From Agroathelia rolfsii (lineage: Eukaryota; Basidiomycota; Agaricomycetes; Amylocorticiales; Amylocorticiaceae), in NCBI GenBank assembly GCA_018343915.1, contig JABRWF010000004.1, positions 868,001 to 932,000 of the forward strand: 64,000 nt of DNA. The letters run 5' to 3'. Under the pieces are notes generated by a model that saw only the letters and a list, made by a program, of their open reading frames with translations, was not told where the DNA came from and did no database searches. Positions 23,160-34,182 of the stretch are shown in pieces. Position 1 is the first letter of the stretch. Every line of letters starts with the position of its first letter. The position numbers and the translations under genes are program-made.

Positions 23160-24893
23160 ATGGTACTACTACCATCACCATCGTTTCTGCGTCTCTCTGT
23201 CCTTATCCTGCTGGGCTGGCTGCAGGCGACTGAGGCTGCTCCAAATGCACAAAAGCATTGGTCCACTTCTTTTGATCCTTATCCTACCAAGCCTCGCAAT
23301 GTCTTTCGACCAGACGGCACTTTCAAGATCACAGTCTTCTCGGATCTTCACTTTGGCGAAAACCCCTGGGACAACTGGGGCCCTGTACAAGACATAAATT
23401 CTATAGCACTCATGAAGAATGTTCTGGAAAACGAGAGACCTGACTATGTGTATGACCACGTCTGTTGAGCCTGTTTGGCACTGTAATACCGAGTGTTCAT
23501 GTCAATACATATTTCCAGTGTACTTAATGGAGACTTAATTACAGGCGAAAGTCTGTATACTACCTCATATCCCACGTTTTTTCTATTCTAAAAAGCTCTT
23601 CTCTTGGTTTTCTCCAGACACGTTCCGCGAGAATTCAACGTCTTTGATCAACAAAATCATGAGACCGCTTAATGACGCACGTGTGCACTTCTCTTCTGTT
23701 CACGGAGTATATTTTTTTTCTATGGGCTTATGACTGATATTATACTTATGTCATCTTTTGACCTCAGAATCACGATAACCAGGTTAATATTACTCATTTA
23801 GAAGAAATTATACGTGAACAAGAGATCTGTCCTCTGAGTTACACGCGCATATATCCAGGTGCGAATGAAAACGGGGTAGGCACTTATTGGGTACCGGTGA
23901 GTACACACTTCATGTCATTATTCGACGTACTCTAATCAAATCGTAGGTGTACCCATCCAAAGATGGTGAGAATACAAGTATCCTCATGATTATCATGAAT
24001 CTCGGATATTGAAATCTTGATTCCTGATTTTAGCTGCTTCGCCCTCTCTTATTCTCTGGTTTTTTGACTCTCGAGGTATGCATCTCATATGAGTGACTTC
24101 ACCTCAATTTTTCTACAAAGTTAATGCATAATTCTCTTCCTTAGGTGGCTTCACCGCAGGCAAGGACTCTAAAGCAGTACCAGACTGGGTCGACGCTTCT
24201 GTCGCTGACTGGATTGCCCGTGAAACCCTTGGGATGGAGAAAGTATGGGGAGCGGCGTCAGAAAGACAAGCTCTTGCATTTGTTCATATTCCTCCGTACG
24301 CTGTTTAAGTTCCTTTGCTGGCCATATGTGTAACTGAGTGACGAATTGAGATAGACATGCCATACAGGGCGTTCAGCTCCACCTGGATCCTGAAAAGAAC
24401 CCGGGCATGAATGGTAAATCCCCATCCGATTTCTTCTTGATGATTGTCCTTAATATATACAATCCAACCAGAGGACTATCTCGGTATTGGTTCTGCACAA
24501 GCCACCGTTTCTGCAGATGACGCAGGTGCGGACGACCCCTTCTGGGACGCACTCAATTCACACGTCGTCAACCTCCGCGCAGTTATATCTGGTCACGGTA
24601 CGCACGCCAGCCTATGACTCCAATTCTCCCTTTCCCTATTCATGATACTCCAATATGATGTTCTAGACCACGGAAATGAATGGTGTGCCCGTGAGCCTTC
24701 CAAGGACGTCATCTTTTGCTTTGACAAGCACTCGGGATACGGTGGCTACGACGGCACGCCATCCTGGGGCCACGGTGTGAGAAACATCGTGTTTTCTTCC
24801 ACTGATATAGAGGATGGTCTAGAGACATGGATCAGGTATGAGAATGGTACAGTAGAGGCGCACATCATCTTGGACCAAGATTATGGCCGTTGA
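23160..24893 (+). CDS. Secreted calcineurin-like metallophosphoesterase (DCR2-type)
   Basis: Ten exons (23160-23449, 23519-23550, 23618-23706, 23768-23896, 23947-23965, 24034-24075, 24145-24295, 24355-24413, 24472-24597, 24667-24893) close in phase to 387 residues. A signal peptide is clear: basic-poor start, then LRLSVLILLGWLQATEAAP. The metal-binding blocks appear in order: FSDLHFGE (D, H), NGDLITGE (D), GNHDNQ split across an intron, HIPP with the family His, and GHDHGNEW near residue 310. These residues coordinate two metals and hydrolyse phosphomonoesters or diesters; the substrate is unknown. Two exons are very short (32 and 19 nt). The family relation to yeast Dcr2 and plant PAP-like phosphatases is by motif pattern. 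Confidence 0.9.
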
Positions 24894-25152
24894 GATAGTG
24901 TAAGTTATTACGCCTACTAGCGAAAAGAGAGCATATAAATACTAGTATAGCTTAGACTGAAATGACTGATATGAAGTTTTTCAATTGTGCGATTTTCCAC
25001 GTGCCGCGGGATATATGTGTATAATACAAGTACATCAATCATGTAAGCTACAAACTCATGAAATGTCCTTTCTATCAGCATGAAGAAGAAGAAGAAAACA
25101 CGGCCAAGGAAAACAAAAAGATGAGAATAAAAATCCTAGACAACGTGCATCA

Positions 25153-27142
25153 TCACGGGCTAATATCTTTGTTCAAGCCATCCCAATGAACAATACGTTC
25201 CCGCGCCCGTCCGAACGTCGCCTCGTCCACATGAGCCCTAGAGGTGCTCGCGACGGGTATCGGCTGTAGCTCCATGCCGCCACCATCACCGCCACCTTCT
25301 TCATCGAGTGATATATCCGGGAACGGGAACTGGGTGGGAGACATAGCATGGAACGGCTGTGAGATTGTCGTCAGGGACGTCGAGTTTCTGTCCGTAGACT
25401 GTTGTTCCAATCTCGGGTCGCGCAGGTTGAGGTATAAGCGGGAAATGAGCGTTGATGACAAGCTGTAGAAATGAAAAAAGTACCAAAAGGGGGAATGATG
25501 TATTAGTTCAGTTGCCATTGATGTGGGGTACTTGATTTAGGAGAGGCTAACACATTTGTTATAGATGTTCCGAACCCTCGTGCCTCGGGCTATACAAGAA
25601 CCAAAATGAGAATATGTTGTATTTTGAGTTGGCAGGATCATAGGTCTCACTTGAGCAAGCTAGCGAAAAAGGGTATTAGAACAAGGATATGGAATGCTAA
25701 TGGGGAAAAAGACATACCGCAAAGGTTAATATGTTAAAAATGTTGGAAAGGGACATGATACTTATCCCCGTCAATAAAAATACATGTCAGATTATTAACA
25801 TAAATTTTTCTCACGCAAAATACATGGCTCCTGTAGAAGAAAACAGTGGTGTTACTGATCGTCCTTTTTCTGGCTAAAAGCTCGAAGCTTACCATCTCGC
25901 ATAAGACGGGTAACAAGACTACTTCGAAGCATACGAAACATGCGTATAGATCTTAGTACGGTCAAAATGAAGACCTATCGGGTAGCAATTAGAAGGATGG
26001 AAATAAAAGAAATGGCGTAGCAAGCAGTGTCTCACAATAGAATCAAAAATCATAACAGTCGACCATGCGATGATAAGATCTGTATCTATATGAAGATCTA
26101 TTCTTTCTATATGTTTAGTTGGCGTTACTCACGGACGGCTCTGTAAAAAAAAAAAAAAAAAAAGACATCAATAAGTGCATTCGGCCCAGCCAACAAGACC
26201 TACTCTTCTCTATCTGTCGGATAGCGACAACCCTCGAATGGCGACTGAAAGTTTTCTGTAGGCTGGGTGATAATGGACCACTGGTAATGCTCTAAGATGA
26301 TCAGAACGTTTGGTGGGCAAGAACAAGTCACTTACACAGCCAATTGCAATCCCAATAAAAGCTACAGTGCACAAGAAAATTAGGATCCTACAATCACGAG
26401 CATAGAGGGCGTAGGTTCGCATGATGAGCATGACTGTATTCGAGATGAGATTCTCCACCTCAGATGTTGAAAATTGCCAAGACTTACTCCCAGCAATTGC
26501 TTGGACGACAACGGCCAGGTACTGATGAAACGCAGATAGGCCACGACAACTGATAATGAAAACATGTTACAGCTTCGACTGAAATGACACTATGTTGAGA
26601 ACGTACATCTGTTTAAATGTTTAGTTAAAATATAATCCCATGCTCGATGCTAGTCAGGACTTTTCTTACATGTTGGTTATAAGGGATATTCGCCGACAAC
26701 CAGAAGTATTCCCAGATTGTCGGTATATGACCGAACAAGACCAAATAACGATTTAGAAAGAAGAAAAACGATGCCCATGAAATTTCTTGGTGCCAGAAGA
26801 GATCGAACTCGGTGGAGAATGTGAGAAGATAGTCATAATAAAGGATGGCTTTCAAGTTGGCACCAGCTCTCGTGAATCCAAGGGGATGAACAGGTTGGGG
26901 GTAAAGCGACACTTACTCAGTCCTACGAGGGCTGTGCATTGTGTTAAAAACCTGGAATAAAGTGCTAGGCGTGTTAGCAAGTACTTCACACTGAGAGATC
27001 TAGGGTGCTCGAATGGAAAGAGAGAGGGGGGTTTTACACGGAAAAATGTCAGAATATAGACTAACCATGGTTGGCTAGCGCTAGTGCTCTGCTGAAATAG
27101 AACAAACGGGTTGCCCATGACCAAGGAAACAGCAAGCCGCAT
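25153..27142 (-). CDS. DUF6533 multi-pass membrane protein
   Basis: A multi-exon gene on minus whose conceptual product is a seven-helix DUF6533 protein, a family expanded in Agaricomycetes and of unknown role (receptor-like by topology only). Start is 27142 or an in-frame ATG at 27118. Diagnostic segments in order: ILYYDYLLTFSTEFDLFW, FFFFLNRYLVLFGHIPTIWE, CRGLSAFHQYLAVVVQAIAG, IMLIMRTYALYARDCRILIF, the helix ending IAWSTVMIFDSI, the segment VFILTVLRSIRMFRML, NIFNILTFALAQPEARGF and ISRLYLNLRDPRLEQQ. The tail is soluble, Gly/Asp/Glu-rich, and ends DISP. One exon is 8 nt (26140-26133). Another appears to be only 2 nt (26608-26607), required to keep frame. A 19-base T tract (minus strand) precedes the 8-nt exon as polypyrimidine tract. 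Confidence 0.8.
26133..26140 (-). other. 8-nt micro-exon of the DUF6533 gene
   Basis: The sequence AGCCGTCC is flanked by ...TTTACAG on its 5' side and GTGAGT on its 3' side. Its inclusion joins the upstream exon ending ...ACAGATAGAGAAGA to the downstream exon beginning ATCTTATCATCGC in frame, giving E-A-V-H; skipping would break the frame. Confidence 0.7.
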
Positions 27143-28799
27143 GTTGCAGTAGTTACAAGACCATGCTTGAGCTGTAGACCTCGAAAGGACTGTGGTAAGA
27201 GAACGGGGATCCTCGAGGCGAACTCAGGACGGGGGAATAAGCCAACATGGGCTTATAAGATGCCGGGTGATCATGTTTTCCAGATGTTCCTTCGCTCTGT
27301 TCCGAGAGATCGTATCGGAGTTAGTGCTGATATCAATCCATCAATGTACCATATGATCATACGCACACCGCAATTATTTGCTTCGTGAATTTTACATTAA
27401 CGCCGGAGCCCAGCTGAGGATACACATTTCGATCGTCAGAAGAGAGATGTAACTACTACTGGAGTAGCTAGGCAGCGCATGTGTGCATACCAAACAAGAG
27501 AATTTAATTATGCACAGGACTTGAAGCTGTGCGGGCGGCTAGTACCCACCATAGAAGTTCAATTCATCTGTGATTCTGAACCGTGACCTATCAATTTCTT
27601 GTACTAGTATTCCACAACCGTAACTTGAATCATGATTGATAACACTTGAAATAAAAGTTACAAATAAGCTGCCGAAAAAGTCACCAAATGAGAACTATAA
27701 TACTACCGGTATTATTCATGAGAAGGTATGCGAGTTCATATTTCAGAACTGATCTAATTTTGAAAACCTCTCCGAGGATCGCACATCGTATGGAACTCTG
27801 GTACTATCCGAGCGGCTAGGATTCAGCGCTGCTAAGCGGATGCCTACTAATTGTGTGAGCCCATGGGTGTGTCTGAGCGCCTGTTTCAGATGATTCAGGG
27901 GAAATTCAGACATTTTGAGTTTTTCTGATAGATGCAGTGAGGCCATAAGGCCTAAGGTACAGAATAGGAATAGGAACTACTAATCTAGTGATCAAAAATG
28001 AATCGATCGAACGCTGTCAGCAACATGCCAAGCCTACTTTGAACCCAAGAGTCACCAAACCACTTGCACTTAGCTCTAGTCCGAGTCAGTGATCTATGAC
28101 GTAGGAAAATATCTGATACTTCGAGATGTAATTCAATTAGTAACGCTGATAATAACTTTATATAATTACGTTTTGGCACTAATACTGTCAGTAACATCGC
28201 GACTCATGCAATACTCATGATCCGATCATGGCACATTGGTGCGCATCAGTAATCAACATATCAGCCCTAAGTTACGAATTAAAATTCACATCTACCGTCT
28301 GACTGCTGTTTTTTTTTTGGATAGTCTGAATACGTGATATCGTATAATCTGATGTCAAATTCTGACTCGAAGCTAAAGTTCTTTTAAGCTACTTATTACG
28401 GGCGGCCGTGGGGATTTTCATGAGGAAATGAAGGATACTACAGCGTCAACTTTAGGTCGGCCAACGATGATGAAATGGCAGGTTATGCAGATTAGAGTAC
28501 AACTTTCGGGACCTCATAGATCTTATGACCAATTCGAAATCTGTTAAATTTGCTATCTTGCGCTGAACAAAAACCACAGCTACGATCGTTTTGGACAAGT
28601 TTTGCAAGCGGAGAACAATGTCAGCCTGGAATTATATCTTCGATTAATATATTTCTCTATCACGAGGAGGAGCGGCGGCGGCGGCGGCTGTGATACCCAT
28701 CCGTTTCCAAAGCAACTGAAGTCAAGATCCACCTATATGCCGTATTATCACAGGGAATAAAAAAACAAGAGATCGATATTTACTATGTCGAGTGCCCTG
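27143..28799. other. 1.6 kb intergenic region, no intact gene
   Basis: AT-rich DNA upstream of the intact DUF6533 gene and downstream of its decayed relative. It contains only short frames and a (GGC)n run near 28672-28688. No transposon ends or coding homology were recognised. Confidence 0.5.
28672..28688. repeat. (GGC)n short repeat
   Basis: About five and a half CGG/GGC units in otherwise AT-rich intergenic DNA. Confidence 0.8.
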
Positions 28800-30010
28800 T
28801 ATCGCTGATAATTCTATATTGTTTTCTTCTAGAAGAATTGTGGAGAAAACACCGGCACCCGTGTTAGTAGCCGCTGTGAATGGGCCGATGGTTGTTATAA
28901 GGCCAATAGTGGGTCCTTGCCCAATATGGTCGAGTTTGGTATCACGGGAATTGAGGTACAATCGGGATATTGGAGTGGGAGATCATTTAGAAAGAAGCTG
29001 TAAGAAAATATGATACAGATATACAACCTGACTCACGTGTTTGCGAGGGAGGTTCCAAATCCTCGGGAAACAGACTGAAGAATATTGAAGAATGTTTCAT
29101 TATTATGAAAATCGATCGTAATTGTAAATTCCAACCCCAGTAACCCGATTCAAAAATTACATAAGTGTCTTCATATCAAAGACTACATAGTCAGCCCATG
29201 CAATTAGTATATCTATGGGAGATAAATTAGTTGGAGCGGTCTAAAAAATTAACCTTCCATACGTGTAGCTCTAGTTTACACAAAATGTAAGTCAAGGACA
29301 CTGCACGATGTGATGCAGAAACATACTCTGTTCTACTCACAGCATAGCTGCATTCTGGAAATAACAGCTGATTATTTGGGCTGGCGGAAACACCTGTCAG
29401 AACGGACTACTGTATTATGTTACTAGAATATGTTACAAGAAAGCAGGTTTAAAATATACGCATCCGACAGAGGTGCAAGCTATTGCCGTTGCACAAAGCG
29501 AGATCGATATTTTACGGCCTTGACCATGAAAAGTATATGTTCGCATTATAGCGTGATTTGTTTTAAACGCCCATTCTTGGTCATCGAACAACGACTGAGA
29601 TTTTGTATGCCTGTGCGTGAGGTAAAAACTGGCTGTCGAAGCAATCGAGAAAATCAGGATGACAAAAAACTAGGAGGTATGAGCATATGGACTGTTACTT
29701 TCACTCTAACAGCGTCAAACACTATTCTCAATGCATGGTCCAATTTAAATTGACAGCGACAGATTGTCATGATATGCAGTGGGCAACCAGCAAACATCAA
29801 GTCCAACAAACTCTTTGGAGTATTCTCTTCATTAAACGCACGCTTTGTAAAATGCTTGATAATCATTAATCCTGCAACGCCCACTCGATATCATATGCCG
29901 AGTTCCAGTATTGAATGGCTACTGACAAACGCGAATATTTCATATGGCAGTAAACTGCATACATACATATCATATGTCAAAGCATGATCGTACTCGTAAG
30001 CGTACATTTT
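28800..30010 (-). pseudogene. Decayed DUF6533 gene
   Basis: Scattered blocks on minus match the neighbouring intact DUF6533 gene in the same order. Near 30000 YEYDHALTYDM matches YYDYLLTFSTEF. Around 29550 MRTYTFHGQGRKISISLC matches MRTYALYARDCRILIFLC, and the block ends SVGC as the intact copy ends AIGC. Near 29200 LIAWADYVVFDMK matches LIIAWSTVMIFDS. Near 29070 SVSRGFGTSLANT matches the ARGFGTSITN block, and near 28960 ISRLYLNSRDTKL matches ISRLYLNLRDPRL. The intervening helices are not readable in one frame. The last block is out of phase with the splice acceptor before it, because the exon is about 11 nt longer than in the intact gene. I read this as an old tandem duplicate in decay; a highly diverged functional gene with unusual exons is the alternative. 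Confidence 0.6.
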
Positions 30011-30089
30011 AAACCCCCCAAAAAGCCCGCTGGTATAGAACTGGTTATAGCCACGCTTTTGGAAGAAATTATCCGTAATGCGATGACAT

Positions 30090-30821
30090 TTAGAAAGTCG
30101 ATGGGCGACGAGCAACAAAGGTAGACTTGGTCTTGGAGACCCGGTGAGGGAGGGGGAACTTGAGTCCAGGCTCTAGGAGCTGCTTGATGTATGGCCTGCG
30201 CACATCCTCGGTCTTCTCGATCTCTACAACGCGGAGAATCTAGGAGCGGATATCAGAAAAATGTGGCTCGCTGAACTAACAACCGAAACATACGTGGATA
30301 GACCTAAAACGAGCACGGTGACGAGCAGCCATGTCCTGGTAGAGACTCTTGACAGCATCAGCACGAGAGAGTTCACGGAACTCCTTGTACATGTTGTGCG
30401 TGCCCGAGCGCGAGTCGTAACGAAGCCAGATACCAAAATTCTTGACCTTCAAAGGCTTCTTCTCATGGATCTATATTGGGTGGCGCACACAAGCAAAATT
30501 TTGGTGGCCATTGGTCAGTATTCCCAAACGCCTGCCTCTTGAGGGCTGCAAGGGATCTACGCGATGGTAGTTATACGTACAAGATTGACGCCGATGATCT
30601 CGCCACTAGCCTTCTTGACCTTCTTCAATTGCCTATTGATGCATTAACACTTCCCGGATCGATATTGGAGGCGCAAAACAAACGCACCTCAGGAAGTACC
30701 AGAAACGGGACTTGGCAACGACTTCGTTGGGCGCAAAGATACGCATGCGGTAGATCTTGGGGGTCGGCTCATGTTCAGTGGGGAGGTGGCGACCAACAAC
30801 TTGATATTCGTTGATACCCAT
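30090..30821 (-). CDS. RPL20: 60S ribosomal protein eL20 (L18a/L20)
   Basis: A component of the large cytosolic ribosomal subunit. Four exons (30821-30688, 30632-30581, 30470-30294, 30239-30090) give 170 residues, slightly short for the family but complete. It contains [20 protein letters not shown] near the start, [57 protein letters not shown] and the conserved end [15 protein letters not shown]. The ATG at 30821 follows a CTTTAG acceptor-like sequence, so an intron in the 5' leader is likely, with a donor GTATGT near 30985; this is usual for ribosomal protein genes. The gene diverges from the OXLD1-like mitochondrial gene about 300 bp away. Confidence 0.97.
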
Positions 30822-31121
30822 CTAAAGGATTGGAAAAGCAAGATGGAAAAAATCGCAAGAGTAGTCAGATTCCGATCAACATCCAGATGCGAGCCAACCA
30901 ATCCAGCCCATTCCCTCAGCTTTTTGGACCAGGAAAGGACACAGGACAAACACAAAGACAGCGCATAGCATGACAAAACGACATACGGTGTGAAAGTCCG
31001 CTTCCTTGAGGCTGTCTTGAGGATGTTGTCGGTTGGCGGTGCCCCTACGGCAAAGCTGGACTCAGCGGAGCGGAGGAGTAAACAGGAGCAAATATAAGCG
31101 GATTGCCGGGCCGAAGCCTTG

Positions 31122-31744
31122 ATGACATTCTTCATGCGACATACATCCTTCCGCATTCCTGTTGCTCACATCCTCAGACGCCAGCTTTCTACTGCCAATG
31201 CAGCGCAATGGAAGAACCCTCCAAGGGGCGGACAAAACCTTTCGGAAAGATATAAAAGGCTGGAGAGCATGCTCAGAGGGAAAAAATCCATGACACAACA
31301 CATTGACACCATATCCAAAGGCCCAATGAAGGTCAAGGATACGAGCTCCCAAGAATCAGCACCATCACCGAACAAGCGACCCATTGCCACTTTTCATGGC
31401 TTCGTTATTCCCGAAGAACCCACTCCTCCTAGTCCAGAAGGTATGTACCACGCGTTTTCGGAAGATTAGTGATATTAAGCGAAATTTCCTACACAGAATG
31501 CTGTATGTCCGGGTGTGCAGTATGCGTGCAGGATCTCTATGCCGAGGCGCAAGACAAATATAAGGCATCCGTCAAATCTCTGCATACTTCTCTGACCAAA
31601 CTCGGCATATCCGAACAAGATTGGCCGTCTTCCATCAAGACAAACAAACCGGAGTCAGTGCGAAACATAGATGCCGGTCTTGCTGCACTGGCAAAGATGG
31701 AAGCAAGACTGAAGGCCAAAAGGGCAGCCAATGCTGGTAACTAA
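31122..31744 (+). CDS. Mitochondrial OXLD1-like (oxidoreductase-like domain) protein
   Basis: Two exons (31122-31440, 31497-31744) give 188 residues. The N-terminus is Arg/Ser/Thr-rich without acidic residues (RHTSFRIPVAHILRRQLSTA), typical of a mitochondrial presequence. The C-terminal half holds the oxidoreductase-like motif EECCMSGCAVCVQDLYAEA, followed by a helical region rich in Lys and Ala. The motif, with CC-x3-C-x2-C, defines a small family including human OXLD1 and yeast Ypl107w-like proteins, whose biochemical role is not settled. The motif is split by the intron one codon before the first Cys. Confidence 0.87.
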
Positions 31745-32085
31745 GATTCGCAGCCGGACTATCATGGGAAAATCCATATTACATATGCATCGAACTCTCT
31801 GTTTTTAAGCTTGTACATTATTGTGATTTTCACACATAACTGTCATCCATTAATTCAACACTAGGTATATAGACGTTTTCTCTACTGGACTCATCGATGG
31901 TGGACTCACGAACGCACATGTTTATATATATGCGGCACGACCCGACTAACCATATAGCGATCTCGAATAAGGTAGAAATAAAAACATGAAGGACTGAGCG
32001 TCAGATGTATCAATGATGCCTGTATGGTCGAATCATTATAACAGCTAAGTGAAAGAAGAAAGAAAAGGTCGCAATTAATGTCTCT
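31745..32085. other. Convergent 3' spacer, nothing recognised
   Basis: Short AT-rich spacer between convergent genes. Confidence 0.6.
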
Positions 32086-33123
32086 TTAAATATCCACTGT
32101 AATTGCTCCCCTTTTCTGATCATCTCTCAATCCCCCTACTGAGGCGGCATTGATCAACATAGTAGCATCGACTTCCTTAGGACTTCCTCTCCAAAACCAT
32201 GTCAGTACCCAGTACCAAAGTAGGTTAACCAGCCCCCTCCACCCCGCCCGCCTCGCGAGCACTTCCTCATATTGCTTCTGGGCCGCATCCCATTTAACCG
32301 ACTCCACGCCTCTCCCAACGTGTATATGCCCAAATACATGCACTTTTGGTCTTACATGCCATATCGCCTTCAACAGTGCATAACACCCAGCTGGTGATGT
32401 GCCTGGATTCAAGTTGGGATCGCTATCAAGATGGCCTAGTGGCGGGCCATGTGTTATCAGGATGTCAGTAAGTGGAGGAATGCGAGACCAGATTTGGGCG
32501 GCTTGGTATTCGGATGTGGAGGGTGAGTAGCATTGAGGGTGAACCCGAGGGTATTGGAATGCCCAAGATCCGTGCTGAGGAGTATATGGGCTGCCGTAAA
32601 TATGTAGGGTACGGCCACGTATTGTCACCTCTACAGAAGTTTCTTGGAGATAGGTAAGGCTTGGAAAGGTCGATGAAATGTATTGCTGTATTTCGGCACT
32701 AGTTCTAGTTGCGAGAGCGGTATCGTGATTACCTGCTATGAAGAACTTGTGGGGATGAGGTTGAGAGTTGAGCCAGGATAGGACATTGTCAAGCTCTTGT
32801 TGGGTTCCGGATGTGGTGAGGTCACCTGCATGAATGAGAATGTCGCCATCCGGGAGAGGAGGTTGCGAACGATGGGTATTGTGGGTGTCAGAAATACAAA
32901 CGACATGGATGTTCATGTCATGAGGGCAATGTTTAGGACGAGCTAGCAGTGGAGTGTAAAAGAGTCGAGCCAAGAACAGAAGAGGAGATGACCTGAATTG
33001 TTCCCAAACAGATGGGCGAGGTCGGTTGAGGATTTCATCCATGGGCGTCAATGGAGAGTAGTAAGTCAATCCAGATTCTCCGGTGGCAGCTTGCGTGATG
33101 CTCCGGAATACGTATTTATACAT
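32086..33123 (-). CDS. MPPED-like calcineurin-type metallophosphoesterase
   Basis: A single-exon gene of 345 residues, unusual in this intron-rich window. The metallophosphoesterase blocks are complete: CISDTHNTH (D, H), GDILIHAGDLT (D), FIAGNHDTAL (N, H), DILITHGPPLGHLD (H) and VHVFGHIHVGRG (H, H). This pattern matches the MPPED1/MPPED2 and fungal UPF0046-like family, which hydrolyse cyclic nucleotides or phosphodiesters in vitro. An N-terminal hydrophobic patch (SPLLFLARLFYTPLL, residues 46-60) and a Trp-rich segment near residue 305 (LVNLLWYWVLTWFW) may contact membranes. There is no cleavable signal peptide. It is unrelated in detail to the secreted phosphoesterase at 23 kb. Confidence 0.9.
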   Translation of the reverse strand: MYKYVFRSITQAATGESGLTYYSPLTPMDEILNRPRPSVWEQFRSSPLLFLARLFYTPLLARPKHCPHDMNIHVVCISDTHNTHRSQPPLPDGDILIHAGDLTTSGTQQELDNVLSWLNSQPHPHKFFIAGNHDTALATRTSAEIQQYISSTFPSLTYLQETSVEVTIRGRTLHIYGSPYTPQHGSWAFQYPRVHPQCYSPSTSEYQAAQIWSRIPPLTDILITHGPPLGHLDSDPNLNPGTSPAGCYALLKAIWHVRPKVHVFGHIHVGRGVESVKWDAAQKQYEEVLARRAGWRGLVNLLWYWVLTWFWRGSPKEVDATMLINAASVGGLRDDQKRGAITVDI

Positions 33124-34182
33124 ATTTGTTATTCCCCACTGGCATTAGATAGGATTAATTATATGTTAGTACCTATCCCCCAATAGCTCAGCCTAGCTCT
33201 TTCGAAGTCAATTGGCCTTAAACAGTGTAAACACGATCAGATACTAACGAAGATCCCGCGAGTAATTCTTATAGAAGCACATCGTCAACCATTGCCTGGT
33301 TGGACAAACGCCTAACTTGATATCCAATGGCATGTACTAGTGTCAGAAGTTGTTGGTAGCAGCATCGACCGGGCGGTCGTTGGTGGTATCCAGCTGGGGC
33401 TTGAACTTGAGCTTGAACGCCGATTGTATGTCGGAAGTAATTGGGTCCCGTAAGTGAGTAAACTTAGACAAGCCAAGTTAGTCAAGTTGGTGTCGCACTG
33501 TACTTAGGCCATTAGGCATACTATTATGGCCCGGCGCATTGAAACCCATCATCCCCTGATATAGTGGCTAGTAGCTGAAAGAAACCATATAAACTCAGAT
33601 GGATGCCTCACCCAACACCATCAGCAGGCTCTGCGTAGAAGCAGAACACTGCTCGGGCCAATTGCAGCTCCTGGCATAATTACGTTTAAGTAGGCAGAAC
33701 CTATTCAATATTATTCATCTCACCATCATTGATATACGGAAACCTGACGGAGCGCCGCAACAGGGGTGCCGTATTGTCTTCTTACATTCTATGTACGGTA
33801 GTAAGGGCCTAGATTGGATTGATTTAATGATATGCATATACGGTCATTTTCAATGCAACTAAATATGGATGTGTGATGAGTTCATGAGAACGTTCACTTA
33901 CACTGAAGTTCATACCATTAAATGGCAAACTATTGCTGTTAAGCACTAAGCACCCAATGAAATGAGTCAAATGACCAACTTACAGTGGTGCCAAAGTCGA
34001 GGATAGATTCCCCCATGTATAATCTACATTTTTACAGAAAGCGAAGGGCTTTTCACTTTCCGAGCCCTCCTCAGACTAGGCTATTACATAAACATAGATC
34101 ATGATATATGTGCGGTACTACGTATATAACTCAGAGACCAGCTATCACTATGGGTACACTCTAGTCACATAACATACATCCA
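33124..34182. other. 1 kb region with coding-like minus-strand fragments
   Basis: This lies between the divergent phosphoesterase and nucleotidyltransferase-like genes. The minus strand holds pieces that look like exons: MGESILDFGTT then GTAAGT (34014-33982), ELQLARAVFCFYAEPADG after a CAG acceptor (about 33671-33611), GDDGFQCAGP (about 33560), and a terminal frame TSDIQSAFKLKFKPQLDTTN continuing to a stop near 33346. I could not join them in one consistent phase, and I do not recognise the product. It may be a small gene with tiny exons or a relic. Confidence 0.35.
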
